DNA of 64,000 nucleotides from Bordetella parapertussis (lineage in GTDB: Bacteria; Pseudomonadota; Gammaproteobacteria; Burkholderiales; SG8-41). Of the stretch, positions 26,536 to 35,368 are shown piece after piece; the first letter of the stretch is position 1, and each line of letters begins with the position of its first letter. The stretch lies in NCBI GenBank assembly GCA_945861275.1, contig CAMATZ010000009.1, positions 1 to 64,000 of the forward strand, given 5' to 3'. Below the pieces are notes generated by a model, which saw only the letters and a list, made by a program, of their open reading frames with translations, did not search any database and had not been told where the DNA came from. Position numbers and translations under genes: made by a program.

Positions 26536-29219
26536 GATGCGTGCGCGGCGTTCGCGAGTGACAGGGAGAGTTGCACAACGCCCAGGTCATTGTCGTGCAT
26601 CGTTGAAAACCCCAGTTCGCGCGCCAGCGACAGCATGCGTTCGTTACCGCGCAGTACGCTGCCGGTAAGCACGCTCGTGCCACGCGCAGCGCAGTAACGG
26701 ATTATCTTTTTCATCAGCAGCGAACCCAGACCCTGGCCCTTGATGTCGGAGCGCACCAGTATCGCGAACTCGGCGTTTGCGTTATCGGGGTCGGCAATCG
26801 CCCGCACTACGCCCCAGGTCTGTGCCGTGGCCTGACCGTCGTCGACACTGGCGATGAACGCCATTTCGCGGTCGTAATCGATCTGCGTAAAACGCGCGAG
26901 CTGGTTGTGCGACATCACCCGCACCGCGTGAAAAAATCGCAACTGAATATCTGCTGCATCCACGCGTTGCAGAAGCTGCGCATGCTGCGGCTCATCTTCA
27001 GGACGGATCGGGCGCAGCATCACGTCGCGACCGTTAATCATCACCCGCTCTTCCAGTTCGCTGGGGTAAGGCCGGATAGCCAGCCGATCCGCGCCGGCAC
27101 TCGTGGATTTCACGGCACGAATACGCGCGTCGAGTGCGATCACACCGTTTTCGTCCACCAGCAGCGGGTTGATATCGATTTCCGCGATGTCAGCAACATC
27201 CACCATGAGGTGTGATACTTTGACCAGCGTGAGGTGCAGTGCCTCGCGATTTGCAGGCGGACGGTCACGATACCCGTCCAGCAGGCGCGCCACGCGCGTG
27301 CGGGAAACCAGTTCGGCGGCAAGCGTCATATTAAGCGGCGGCAACGCCACCGCGCGATCGGCGACGATTTCCACCGCCACGCCGCCCTGCCCAAACAGGA
27401 TCACCGGGCCAAACACCGCATCCACCGCCGCACCGACGATAATCTCGTGTGCCTTGGGCTTCACCACCATTTCCTGAACCGTGAACCCGGTGAGTTGCGC
27501 CTGCGGCGCATGCTGGTGCACCCGTTGCGCCATCGCCTCTGCGGCCTGGAGAACCTCGTCGGCATTCGCGAGATTCAGCGCCACGCCGCCCACATCTGAT
27601 TTATGCGTAATCTGCGGGGAGAGTATTTTCAGCGCTACCGGAAATCCCATCTCTGTCGCGGCTTTGATTGCCTCGTCGGTGCTGGCGGCACCACGCGTGC
27701 GCACCACAGGTATGCTGTAAGCGGTGAGAACAGCCCGCGTTTCCGCCTCGGTCAACCACTCGCGCCCGGCCTGTAGCGCTTCGCTCACCGCGTTTCGCGC
27801 CGCCGTCGCATCCGGCGCAAAATCACGCGGCACGGAGGACGGTGTCTGCATCAGCATTTGCTGGTTGCGCTGATACGCCACGAGTTGCAGAAACGCACTG
27901 ACCGCCTGTTCGGGCGTGTCGTAGCAAGGGATGCCTTCGGTGTCGAAGATGCTTCTCGCCTCCGCCACGGCATCCGCACCCAACCAGCACGAGAGTACGT
28001 GCTTGCCTTTAGCCAGCGGTGCGCACGCGCGTGCGATGTCCGCGGCAGGCACGATGGCGGTGGGCACATGGATGAAGAGAATGGCGTCGCTACCGTTGTC
28101 TTCAAGCAGCGCTTCCAGCGTCGAGACGTAACGTGACACGGGCGCGTCACCGATGATGTCTACCGGATTACCGTGCGACCACGTCGCGGGCAACGCACCA
28201 TCCAGCCGTTGCATCGTAGTCGTGGAGAGGCCGGCAAGTTGACCACCATCCAGCGCAACGGCGTCCGCCGCCATCACGCCGGGACCGCCGCCGTTGGTCA
28301 TGATGGCGAGCCGGTTTCCGTTGACCGGTTGAGTGCGCGCCAGCGTTTCCACCGCGTCGAACAACGCTTGTATGGTAGTCACGCGCAACATGCCGGCACG
28401 GCGCAGCGCCGCGTCGTATACGTCGTCAGCTCCGGCCAGCGCACCGGTATGCGATGCCGCAGCACGTGCGCCTTCAGGCGCGCGGCCGGCTTTCACCACC
28501 AGCACCGGCTTGTTGCGTGCGGCTGCGCGCGCCGCCGACATGAATTTGCGCGTGGACGTAATCGATTCGATGTACAGCAGAATAGCTCGGGTAGCCGCGT
28601 CGCTCGCCAGATAATCCAGCACGTCGCCGAAATCCACATCCGCCGCTTCGCCCAACGAAATGAAATGCGAGAAGCCAATGCCACGTGATTTTGCCCAATC
28701 GAGCACCGCCGTGGTCAATCCACCGGACTGCGACACAAAAGCAAGATTGCCGGGTAATGCTGACGTATGCGCAAAACTCGCGTTGAGGCCGAGTCCAGGC
28801 ACCAGCAGGCCGACGCAGTTCGGACCCAGAATACGCAGCAGGTGCGGGCGCGCCGCCGCGCGCATGGCTTGCATGATGGTGTTACCTTGCGCATCCCGTG
28901 CTTTGGCCAACCCTCCCGTGAGCACCACCGCGGCACGGGTTCCGCGCCTGCCCAGTTCATCAATCAATGCCGGGATCGTTGCCGGCGGCGTTGCAATTAG
29001 CGCCAGATCCGGTGTCTGCGGCAAGTGCGCCACGTCCGGATAGGCAAGTTGGCCAGCGACCATGATGTGCGCGGGATTCACCGCGTAGATCGGCCCGGTG
29101 AATCCGCCTGCCAGCACATTGCGCATCACGGTTGCGCCGACACTCCCGGCACGATCCGACGCGCCGATCACCACAATCGATTTCGGCCGGAACAAAAACT
29201 CAAGGTTGCGTATGCTCAT
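26532..29219 (-). CDS. ADP-forming acyl/acetyl-CoA synthetase fused to a GNAT acetyltransferase (Pat/AcsD type)
   Basis: The 895-residue protein has a CoA-binding Rossmann domain (SIVVIGASDRAGSVG, residues 14-28), a ligase domain with SHTGALAG carrying the phospho-His candidate His257, an ATP-grasp domain (about 480-700, GFPVALKILSPQITHKSDVGG), and a C-terminal GNAT domain (about 740-890, SDIKGQGLGSLLMKKII). If all ligase residues work, it could make ATP from acyl-CoA. Many homologues instead act as protein lysine acetyltransferases. The ATG at 29219 has no ribosome site, and the FNR-type box is centred only 43 bp upstream. Confidence 0.9.
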   Translation of the reverse strand: MSIRNLEFLFRPKSIVVIGASDRAGSVGATVMRNVLAGGFTGPIYAVNPAHIMVAGQLAYPDVAHLPQTPDLALIATPPATIPALIDELGRRGTRAAVVLTGGLAKARDAQGNTIMQAMRAAARPHLLRILGPNCVGLLVPGLGLNASFAHTSALPGNLAFVSQSGGLTTAVLDWAKSRGIGFSHFISLGEAADVDFGDVLDYLASDAATRAILLYIESITSTRKFMSAARAAARNKPVLVVKAGRAPEGARAAASHTGALAGADDVYDAALRRAGMLRVTTIQALFDAVETLARTQPVNGNRLAIMTNGGGPGVMAADAVALDGGQLAGLSTTTMQRLDGALPATWSHGNPVDIIGDAPVSRYVSTLEALLEDNGSDAILFIHVPTAIVPAADIARACAPLAKGKHVLSCWLGADAVAEARSIFDTEGIPCYDTPEQAVSAFLQLVAYQRNQQMLMQTPSSVPRDFAPDATAARNAVSEALQAGREWLTEAETRAVLTAYSIPVVRTRGAASTDEAIKAATEMGFPVALKILSPQITHKSDVGGVALNLANADEVLQAAEAMAQRVHQHAPQAQLTGFTVQEMVVKPKAHEIIVGAAVDAVFGPVILFGQGGVAVEIVADRAVALPPLNMTLAAELVSRTRVARLLDGYRDRPPANREALHLTLVKVSHLMVDVADIAEIDINPLLVDENGVIALDARIRAVKSTSAGADRLAIRPYPSELEERVMINGRDVMLRPIRPEDEPQHAQLLQRVDAADIQLRFFHAVRVMSHNQLARFTQIDYDREMAFIASVDDGQATAQTWGVVRAIADPDNANAEFAILVRSDIKGQGLGSLLMKKIIRYCAARGTSVLTGSVLRGNERMLSLARELGFSTMHDNDLGVVQLSLSLANAAHAS

Positions 29220-29227
29220 TGAGATGG

Positions 29228-29269
29228 AATATCACAGACCAGGCACGCCGGGGTGTTGATGCAGATCAA
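29228..29269 (-). promoter_or_regulatory. FNR-type promoter of the acyl-CoA synthetase/P-ATPase operon
   Basis: TTGATGCAGATCAA at 29256-29269 is a perfect dyad. GATATT at 29228-29233 is a candidate -10, which would put the transcript start near 29221, only two bases before the ATG at 29219. The same dyad lies upstream of the divergent aat gene, with an AT-rich stretch at 29288-29300 at about the -10 position for that direction, so it might serve both. Confidence 0.72.
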
Positions 29270-29362
29270 ATTCGGCACAGACAAAATTTTATTTAAATAC
29301 AAATAGTTACAAGCACACACCACGTCGTCGCACAAGACACGCCGCGCCACTACAATAAGCGC

Positions 29363-30058
29363 ATGATTCCCTGGCTCGACCGCAACCAACCGTTTCCGCC
29401 GCTCACCCGCGCGCTGACCGAGCCCAATGGTTTACTTGCAGCGGGCGGCGACCTCACTGCTGAGCGCCTGATCAACGCTTACCAGAACGGCATTTTCCCA
29501 TGGTACAGCGCGGAGCAACCGTTGCTGTGGTGGAGCCCTGATCCGCGCATGGTGCTGATACCCGCCGAACTGAAGCTGTCGCGCTCGCTCGGCAAGCGCG
29601 TGCGCAAAGGTGATTTTGAAATTCGCGTCGATTCGGCCTTCGAAAGCGTGATGCGCGCCTGCGCTGCGCCGCGCGACCGGCACGACGGCACCTGGATCAC
29701 CGATGACATGGTAGCGGCTTACACCGAATTGCACCGCCGCGGCCTCGCCCATTGCGTTGAAACCTGGGTCAACGGCGAACTCGCCGGCGGTCTGTATGGC
29801 GTGGCGCTGGGCCGCATGTTCTACGGTGAATCGATGTTCACGCGCGCGCGTGACGCCTCGAAGATTGCCCTGGTTGCCCTGGCAAAACAGCTCGCGCGCT
29901 GGCAATTCGGGCTGATCGATTGCCAGATGAAAACCGCGCATCTGGCCTCGCTTGGCGCGCGGGAAATCCCGCGCGCCGCGTTTGTACGCCAGCTCAAAGA
30001 CTTGGTAAACTGTGAACCACCGCGTTCATGGCGATTCGATAATGACTTATTTGACTGA
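29363..30058 (+). CDS. aat: Leucyl/phenylalanyl-tRNA--protein transferase
   Basis: Aat adds Leu or Phe to N-terminal Lys/Arg, creating bacterial N-degrons for ClpAP. The 231 residues carry the family signatures [20 protein letters not shown] (about 22-41), GIFPWYS (45-51), [13 protein letters not shown] (55-67) and [18 protein letters not shown] (about 141-158). It overlaps bpt by 17 bp, the standard aat-bpt pairing. Confidence 0.97.
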   Translation: MIPWLDRNQPFPPLTRALTEPNGLLAAGGDLTAERLINAYQNGIFPWYSAEQPLLWWSPDPRMVLIPAELKLSRSLGKRVRKGDFEIRVDSAFESVMRACAAPRDRHDGTWITDDMVAAYTELHRRGLAHCVETWVNGELAGGLYGVALGRMFYGESMFTRARDASKIALVALAKQLARWQFGLIDCQMKTAHLASLGAREIPRAAFVRQLKDLVNCEPPRSWRFDNDLFD

Positions 30059-30767
30059 AGTCCCGCTGTCGGTGCTGCAGTTTTACTCGACCGCACCCTA
30101 CCCGTGCAGCTATCTGCCGGAGCGGCTGGCGCGCTCGCAGGTGGCGACACCCAGTCATCTGATCGACACTGCGGTCTACGGTGAACTGGTGCGCGCGGGC
30201 TTTCGCCGCAGCGGTGCGTTTACCTATCGCCCGCATTGCGATCAGTGCCAGGCGTGCGTGCCGGTGCGCATCGTGACTGCGGATTTCCAGCCGAGCCGCA
30301 CGCAACGCCGTTTCGGCAAAAAACACGCGAACCTTTCCACCCATTTTCTGGATTTGAAATATCACCCCGATCACTACGCGCTGTATTTGCGTTATCAATC
30401 CAGCCGCCACAGCGGCGGCGGCATGGATCAGGACAGCCGCGAGCAGTACCGTCACTTTCTACTGCAAAGCAATGTGAATTCACGGCTGGTGGAGTTCCGC
30501 GAAGACGGCGAACTGCGCATGGTCAGCATCGTCGATCAACTGGCCGACGGTTTGTCATCGGTATATACCTTTTTCGACCCGCGGGTGCGCGGCGCGAGTT
30601 TCGGCACCTACAATATTCTGTGGCAGATCACCTGGTGCAGGCAGATGGAATTACCGTATCTGTATCTCGGTTACTGGATCGCGTTGAGCCGGAAAATGGC
30701 CTACAAGGCGCACTTCCGGCCGATTGAAGGCCTCATCGATGGCCGCTGGCAACTGCTCGCACAATAA
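30042..30767 (+). CDS. bpt: Bacterial aspartate/glutamate leucyltransferase (Bpt, ATE1-like)
   Basis: Bpt transfers Leu to N-terminal Asp/Glu. The 241 residues have the N-terminal cysteine region PCSYLP plus [12 protein letters not shown] (about 62-73), and the C-terminal ATE domain with VYTFFDP, YLGYWI and [11 protein letters not shown]. The ATG at 30042 ([14 protein letters not shown]) is the family start; an upstream ATG at 30012 lies within aat. Together with aat it completes the N-end rule recognition branch. Confidence 0.96.
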   Translation: MTYLTEVPLSVLQFYSTAPYPCSYLPERLARSQVATPSHLIDTAVYGELVRAGFRRSGAFTYRPHCDQCQACVPVRIVTADFQPSRTQRRFGKKHANLSTHFLDLKYHPDHYALYLRYQSSRHSGGGMDQDSREQYRHFLLQSNVNSRLVEFREDGELRMVSIVDQLADGLSSVYTFFDPRVRGASFGTYNILWQITWCRQMELPYLYLGYWIALSRKMAYKAHFRPIEGLIDGRWQLLAQ

Positions 30768-30807
30768 GTCTCATCGTAGTGCCTGGGGTAGACTTCCTGC
30801 ACCGCGT

Positions 30808-30821
30808 TTGATCCGCGTCAA
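30808..30821 (+). promoter_or_regulatory. Near-consensus FNR-type box upstream of ald
   Basis: TTGATCCGCGTCAA differs from the dyad consensus at one position (G in place of A in the right half). Its centre is 65 bp before the ald ATG, similar to the spacing of the perfect boxes in this window. Confidence 0.55.
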
Positions 30822-30879
30822 CCACAGCAGCCTTTTGCCATGATTCAATAGGCGTGGCTAATTGCGGCGGAGACTCGTC

Positions 30880-31992
30880 ATGCGCATAGGCGTTCCCAGG
30901 GAAATCAAAAATCACGAGTATCGGGCAGGGGTTACGCCCGACGGTGTGCGTACGCTGAGCACCGCAGGACACCAGGTATGGGTGCAGACCCAATTGGGTG
31001 AGCGCGTCGGTTTTCCCGATACTTTGTATCAGGCGGCCGGCGCGCGCATCGTCGCCACCGCAGAGGAAATTTACGCCTGTGACATGGTGATCAAGGTCAA
31101 GGAACTGCAGGCGGCCGAATTCCCGCTGCAACATGCCGGCCTGATTTTGTACTGTTACCAGCATTTCGCACCCGACCCCGCACTGCTGGCTGCGGCACTG
31201 ACGCGAGGCGTTACCAGCGTCGCTTACGAAACCGTCACCGCCGCGGATGGCAGCCTGCCCCTGCTCACGCCGATGTCGCAGATTGCCGGACGCCTTGCAC
31301 CGCAGGTCGGGGCGTGGGCCCTGCAAATGAACAACGGCGGCAGCGGCGTGCTGCTGGGTGGCGTTCCCGGCGTAGTGCCGGCGCAGGTGCTGATCATCGG
31401 CGGCGGTATTGTCGGCGCGAGCGCGGCGCGCATTGCACTGGGCATGGGCGCGGACGTGACACTGGTGGATCGCAGCGCCGCGAAGCTCGCGCGGCTGGAG
31501 GAAGTATTCGGCGCGCGGCTCAAAACCGCGATTTCAAATGTGTCCAACCTGGAGCAACTGGCCGCTGCTGCCGATCTGGTCATCGGCGCGGTGTTATTGC
31601 CCGGCAAACTGGCTCCGAAACTCTTGCACCGCACGGATTTGCGGCGTATGCGGCCTGGCTCGGTCATCGTCGATGTGGCGATTGACCAGGGCGGTATTTG
31701 CGAAACGTCGCGCCCAACATCGCACACCGCGCCGATTTATGTCGAGGAAGGCGTGGTGCATTACTGCGTGCCCAATATGCCATCGGCCGTGGCCCGCACC
31801 GCCACTTTGGCGTTGACGCAGGCGACATTGCCGCTGGCACTGGAAATTGCCAACAAAGGACTTGTGCAGGCAATACGCGACAATCCCGGACTGCGCGACG
31901 GCGTGCAAACCGTCAACGGCAAGGTGACGCATGCGGACCTGGCGCGCGACACCGGCCGGCCCTACACCACGTTTGAATCGGCATTGCAGTGA
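30880..31992 (+). CDS. ald: Alanine dehydrogenase
   Basis: Ald catalyses NAD-dependent interconversion of L-alanine and pyruvate plus ammonia. In anaerobic cells this can recycle NADH. The 370 residues show [20 protein letters not shown] at the N-terminus, KVKELQ (Lys near 74), HFAPDPALL with a substrate His, the Rossmann motif [13 protein letters not shown] (about 172), and [18 protein letters not shown] near 269. The ATG at 30880 follows GGAG. It overlaps the following rsxB gene by 4 bp (GTGA). Confidence 0.95.
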   Translation: MRIGVPREIKNHEYRAGVTPDGVRTLSTAGHQVWVQTQLGERVGFPDTLYQAAGARIVATAEEIYACDMVIKVKELQAAEFPLQHAGLILYCYQHFAPDPALLAAALTRGVTSVAYETVTAADGSLPLLTPMSQIAGRLAPQVGAWALQMNNGGSGVLLGGVPGVVPAQVLIIGGGIVGASAARIALGMGADVTLVDRSAAKLARLEEVFGARLKTAISNVSNLEQLAAAADLVIGAVLLPGKLAPKLLHRTDLRRMRPGSVIVDVAIDQGGICETSRPTSHTAPIYVEEGVVHYCVPNMPSAVARTATLALTQATLPLALEIANKGLVQAIRDNPGLRDGVQTVNGKVTHADLARDTGRPYTTFESALQ

Positions 31993-32615
31993 AACCGCCC
32001 GCACCGCGCGAAAACCTGACTGAACAAATCGAAGCGCTGCTGCCGCAAACACAATGCGGCCAGTGCGGCTACCCAGGCTGCCGGCCGTATGCCGAGTCTT
32101 TAGCCGCGGGCAGCGCCGATATCAATCGCTGTGCGCCGGGCGGCGATGAACTAATAGCCGATCTGGCTCAGCTGCTGGGCCGTGCGCCCAAGCCGCTGGA
32201 TGCGTCGTGCGGGGTGACCAAAGCACCCGCGGTGGCGCTGATCGACGAAGCCTGGTGCATCGGCTGCACGCTGTGCATACAAGCGTGTCCGGTCGATGCC
32301 ATCGCAGGTGCCGCGAACGTGATGCATACCGTGATTGCAGCTGAATGCACCGGCTGCGAATTGTGCATTGTGCCGTGTCCGGTGGATTGCATACAGATGG
32401 TCGCCGTGTCGCGCCCCGTGGCGCGCGACGCTCGTACGGCGAGAGCGATGCACGCAAAGCGCCGTTATCTGGCGCGGCAATTGCGGATCGCGCACAGCAA
32501 GCAACGCACAAAGCCGCCGCGTGGTGCAACCGCAGCGACGCAAGACGACAGGAAGCAGGCCGCAGTGGCGCGTGCGCTGGCGCGCGCGCGCATCAGAATT
32601 AAAGCAGCGGGATAG
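31989..32615 (+). CDS. rsxB: RnfB/RsxB-like ferredoxin subunit
   Basis: The 208-residue iron-sulfur protein has an N-terminal Fe-S domain ([19 protein letters not shown], about 18-36, with the fourth Cys in NRCAPGG) and two [4Fe-4S] ferredoxin sites, [16 protein letters not shown] and [16 protein letters not shown] (about 93-135). It ends in a basic tail. It lacks the N-terminal membrane anchor of full Rnf subunits, as in many betaproteobacteria where rsxB sits near nth. No other rnf genes are here, so its electron partner is unknown. The start is GTG, overlapping ald. Confidence 0.88.
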   Translation: MKPPAPRENLTEQIEALLPQTQCGQCGYPGCRPYAESLAAGSADINRCAPGGDELIADLAQLLGRAPKPLDASCGVTKAPAVALIDEAWCIGCTLCIQACPVDAIAGAANVMHTVIAAECTGCELCIVPCPVDCIQMVAVSRPVARDARTARAMHAKRRYLARQLRIAHSKQRTKPPRGATAATQDDRKQAAVARALARARIRIKAAG

Positions 32616-32648
32616 CCCGGATTTTTAAAACAATTCGTTTACAGAAAA

Positions 32649-33638
32649 TCAGCGGCCAAACAAGCCTTTGAGGCCCTTGATTGCATCCATCGGGTTGGCG
32701 CCGCCGCCCGCCGGCGCGATAGTCGAAGCACCTGCCGGGGCCGCGGCCGGTTTGGCGCCACCTTCGTTGGTAAATGCCCGCGCGCCGGCGACCGGCGCCG
32801 CACCCTGCTTGGGCGCGGCTGCACTGGCGGAAACCGGCGTAATTTCCGGCTCAAGGCCGGCAGGTATGGCGCCCATGCGCGGGCTAAGCAAGTCACCCAG
32901 TTTGCTCAGCCGGTCCGCGGGCCCCGGATGCGATCCAAACAAGTCCACCACAGACGGATCGCTGGATGCGCGTGCATTGAGTTTATGCAGCACCTCGGCC
33001 AGACCAAAAGCGTTGTAGCCCGCACGCGCGGCGAGGATCACACCGGTCGCGTCCGCGTCGTATTCAGATTCCTTATCCAGGCCGCTGATGAACAGGTTTT
33101 TGAAAAAATCGAGTGCGGCCTTGCCCAATACATTGCTCCCGGTCCGGGACGCAGCCAAATTCGCGCCCACCGCAACCATTTTTTGACTCTGCATCACATT
33201 GATATGGTGCTTTTTAACCACATGCGCGATCTCGTGGCCCAGCACGCCGGCCAATTGCGCTTCATTGTCGAGAATGTCATACAGCCCGCGTGTTATCAGT
33301 ATGGTACCGCCGGGCATCGCCATCGCATTGATGTTGGCGGCGTTGGCCACACCAAAACGCCAGGGCAGGTCAGGCCGTTCGCTCTGCGAGGCTACCCAGC
33401 GACCTACACGATTGACGTACGCCTGCACGTTGGCATCATCAACCAATGCAATTTGGCCGAGCAAACGGCCAGCCAGGTCGCGGCCGATTGTAATTTCCTC
33501 TTTTTCACTCACCGGCTTTAGCGCCGCAGCGGTGCCGGAGATCGCGCCTACAGCATCATTCAGGTTGAAACGCTGCGCCTGAACGGCTCCAAACGAGAAA
33601 GAAAAACATATTAAAAACAATATTTTAAGATGGGTCAT
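32649..33638 (-). CDS. Secreted M48-family metalloprotease
   Basis: This 329-residue zinc protease is exported by an N-terminal signal peptide (ILFLICFSFSFGAVQAQ, cleavage after about residue 22). It contains HEIAHVVKKHH (HExxH near 139) and the third-ligand region KESEYDADATGVILAARAGY, as in BepA/LoiP-type envelope proteases. A C-terminal Ala/Pro/Gly-rich low-complexity tail (about 250-329) follows the catalytic domain. The ATG at 33638 has GGAGAG upstream. It lies 13 bp after the SH3-domain gene, so the two are likely one operon for envelope quality control. Confidence 0.9.
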   Translation of the reverse strand: MTHLKILFLICFSFSFGAVQAQRFNLNDAVGAISGTAAALKPVSEKEEITIGRDLAGRLLGQIALVDDANVQAYVNRVGRWVASQSERPDLPWRFGVANAANINAMAMPGGTILITRGLYDILDNEAQLAGVLGHEIAHVVKKHHINVMQSQKMVAVGANLAASRTGSNVLGKAALDFFKNLFISGLDKESEYDADATGVILAARAGYNAFGLAEVLHKLNARASSDPSVVDLFGSHPGPADRLSKLGDLLSPRMGAIPAGLEPEITPVSASAAAPKQGAAPVAGARAFTNEGGAKPAAAPAGASTIAPAGGGANPMDAIKGLKGLFGR

Positions 33639-33651
33639 CGGTCGCTCTCCA

Positions 33652-34158
33652 TCAATAACTGATAGGGGTTGCGGATAAACCCTGGGCACTGGCAAACGAT
33701 TGGCCACCAGCCTTATCCACCGCAAATCCGTCGAGCAGCGCCAGTTGCGCAGTGCTTACCGCAGCGCTATCGCCAAACGCATTGCCGATGGTTTCTTTGT
33801 CAAACCCGCGTATGCCGATGGTGGACGTGGTACTCGCTTGCCGCCGTCCGCCACCAAAAAAGCTGCTGACGCCGGCACTGCTGGCCGCAGCACCGCTGCC
33901 GGTACCAAAACTCACATCCGTAGTCAGCGCCCAGCCCGCGCCGCCGGGGACTGTGACATTAAGCCACGGGCCCTTTTTGGCGGATGCATCGCCCACCGTG
34001 CCCTGTTTGACCTGGGTGACAGGCGCAGCATCAAAACGCGCATCGGAACGCAGCGGCGCGTCCTTGGTGAAGGTCACCGGTTCGGCCCGCGCCGCCATCG
34101 CGCCCATTAAAACTGCAGTGGCGCTTAACACCCCCAACATGCAACGCAGTGATTTCAT
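33652..34158 (-). CDS. Exported SH3-like domain protein paired with the M48 protease
   Basis: This 168-residue protein has a signal peptide (MKSLRCMLGVLSATAVLMGA), a bacterial SH3-like domain (about 22-80, VKQGTVGDASAKKGPWLNV, then VPGGAGWALTTDVSF) and a low-complexity Ser/Ala/Gly linker. A conserved-looking STIGIRGFDKETIGNAFGD segment follows near 125. The STTSTIGIRGF element is characteristic of small SH3 proteins encoded next to M48 proteases. The start at 34158 has GGAGG upstream. Function unproven, probably a periplasmic binding partner of the protease. Confidence 0.8.
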   Translation of the reverse strand: MKSLRCMLGVLSATAVLMGAMAARAEPVTFTKDAPLRSDARFDAAPVTQVKQGTVGDASAKKGPWLNVTVPGGAGWALTTDVSFGTGSGAAASSAGVSSFFGGGRRQASTTSTIGIRGFDKETIGNAFGDSAAVSTAQLALLDGFAVDKAGGQSFASAQGLSATPISY

Positions 34159-34201
34159 GCCAGCCTCCGACAAAGCGGAAATAACGAATTGACTCGACAA
34201 G

Positions 34202-34228
34202 ATTATATAATGTTCGGCTCCTGCGCAA
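34202..34228 (-). promoter_or_regulatory. Possible promoter of the SH3/M48 operon
   Basis: On the minus strand a TATAAT (34202-34207) lies 15 bp from TTGCGC (34223-34228), about 40 bp before the ATG at 34158. The AT-rich core is nearly palindromic, so it could also act toward nth. Spacing is shorter than ideal. Confidence 0.4.
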
Positions 34229-34295
34229 GCCTGCCGTCATCGCGGCAACGCTACGCGCATAAATCCACGCAGTGAACACCACTTTGAGCGCCACT

Positions 34296-34925
34296 ATGAA
34301 CGCCAGTAAGCGCCGCATCATTTTTGAGAGATTTCAAGCCGCCAACCCGGAGCCGCGCGGTGAATTGCACTTCAATTCCCATTTTGAACTGCTGATCGCG
34401 GTGATACTGTCGGCACAAGCCACCGATAAAAGCGTCAATCTCGCCACCGACCAGCTGTTTCAACGCGCAAACACGCCGCAAAGCCTATTGAAGCTGGGCC
34501 AAAAAGGGCTGGAGCGTTTCGTGAAATCCATCGGCCTTTACCGCACCAAAGCCAAAAACATACTCGCCACCTGCCAATTACTGTTGGATGCGCACGGCGG
34601 CGAGGTACCACGCACGCGCGAAGCGCTGGAAGCACTGCCCGGCGTAGGCCGCAAAACCGCCAACGTGGTGTTGAATATTGCGTTCGGTGAACCCACCATC
34701 GCGGTGGACACGCATCTGTTTCGCATCGGCAACCGCACCGGTATAGCACCCGGCAACACACCGCTGGAAGTGGAACAACGCCTGCTAAAATTTATCCCCG
34801 ACGAATACAGGTTGCACGCGCATCACTGGCTGATCCTGCACGGGCGCTACGTGTGCATGGCACGCGCGCCCAAGTGTGGCGAGTGCCTGATTGCGGATCT
34901 TTGTGAGTTTCGTCAGAAGACTTGA
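34296..34925 (+). CDS. nth: Endonuclease III
   Basis: Nth is a DNA glycosylase/AP lyase that removes oxidised pyrimidines. The 209 residues contain the helix-hairpin-helix motif LPGVGRKTANVVLNIAFG with the catalytic Lys (about 112-130), the catalytic Asp in VDTHLFRIGNR, and the C-terminal [4Fe-4S] ligands CMARAPKCGECLIADLC. The ATG at 34296 (MNASKRRIIFERF) is preferred over a GTG 24 bp upstream. Confidence 0.97.
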   Translation: MNASKRRIIFERFQAANPEPRGELHFNSHFELLIAVILSAQATDKSVNLATDQLFQRANTPQSLLKLGQKGLERFVKSIGLYRTKAKNILATCQLLLDAHGGEVPRTREALEALPGVGRKTANVVLNIAFGEPTIAVDTHLFRIGNRTGIAPGNTPLEVEQRLLKFIPDEYRLHAHHWLILHGRYVCMARAPKCGECLIADLCEFRQKT

Positions 34926-34946
34926 CGACGTGAAGGGGGAGGAACC

Positions 34947-35034
34947 GTGAAGGGTGAAGAGTGAAGGGTGAAGAGTAACGGCAACCCCAGTGGTTTGCCC
35001 CTTCACCCTTCACCCTTCACCCTTCACCCTTCAC
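34947..35034. repeat. Heptamer tandem repeats in inverted orientation (GTGAAGG / CTTCACC)
   Basis: Four GTGAAGR heptamers (34947-34974) face four and a half CTTCACC heptamers (35001-35034) across a 26-base loop that itself contains GGCAA/TTGCC. The arms could form a stem of about 28 bp. It lies exactly between the stops of convergent nth and cytochrome c genes, so it may act as a bidirectional transcript end. Confidence 0.85.
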
Positions 35035-35035
35035 G

Positions 35036-35356
35036 CTATTTAAAGGTCACCAGCCCCGATTGCGTCGAAAAATAAGCCGCGAGGTCTTCGATATCGCGCT
35101 GTGACAGGTTGGCGCCCATCGGCGCCATCACCGGGTTTTTGCGTGCGCCGGATTTGTAGCCTTGCAGTGATTTCACCAGATAGTCGTAGTGTTGTCCCGC
35201 GAGTTTCGGAAAATCGGCACTGGTGCTGTTGCCATCCGCGCCGTGGCACGCCGCGCAAGCCTTGGCTTTTTCTTTACCTGCCGAGGGATTGCCCGCAAAC
35301 GCGATGCCGCTCGTCAATAACGCTGCGCCACACAATAACATGGTGATTTTTTTCAT
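35036..35356 (-). CDS. Small periplasmic c-type cytochrome (c4/c553-like)
   Basis: This 106-residue protein has a signal peptide (MKKITMLLCGAALLTSGIAF) and one heme site CAACHGADGNS (about 34-44). A distal Met is plausible in NPVMAPMGANLSQRDIEDLAAYF near 80. It is a monoheme electron carrier in the periplasm, possibly serving cbb3 oxidase. It follows a related cytochrome gene by 12 bp, so they are likely one transcript. Confidence 0.88.
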   Translation of the reverse strand: MKKITMLLCGAALLTSGIAFAGNPSAGKEKAKACAACHGADGNSTSADFPKLAGQHYDYLVKSLQGYKSGARKNPVMAPMGANLSQRDIEDLAAYFSTQSGLVTFK

Positions 35357-35368
35357 TTCCGCTCCCAA

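Noticed and set aside
34947-35034. Heptamer arrays considered as a CRISPR array
   Set aside because: Units are contiguous with no spacers and no cas genes are present.
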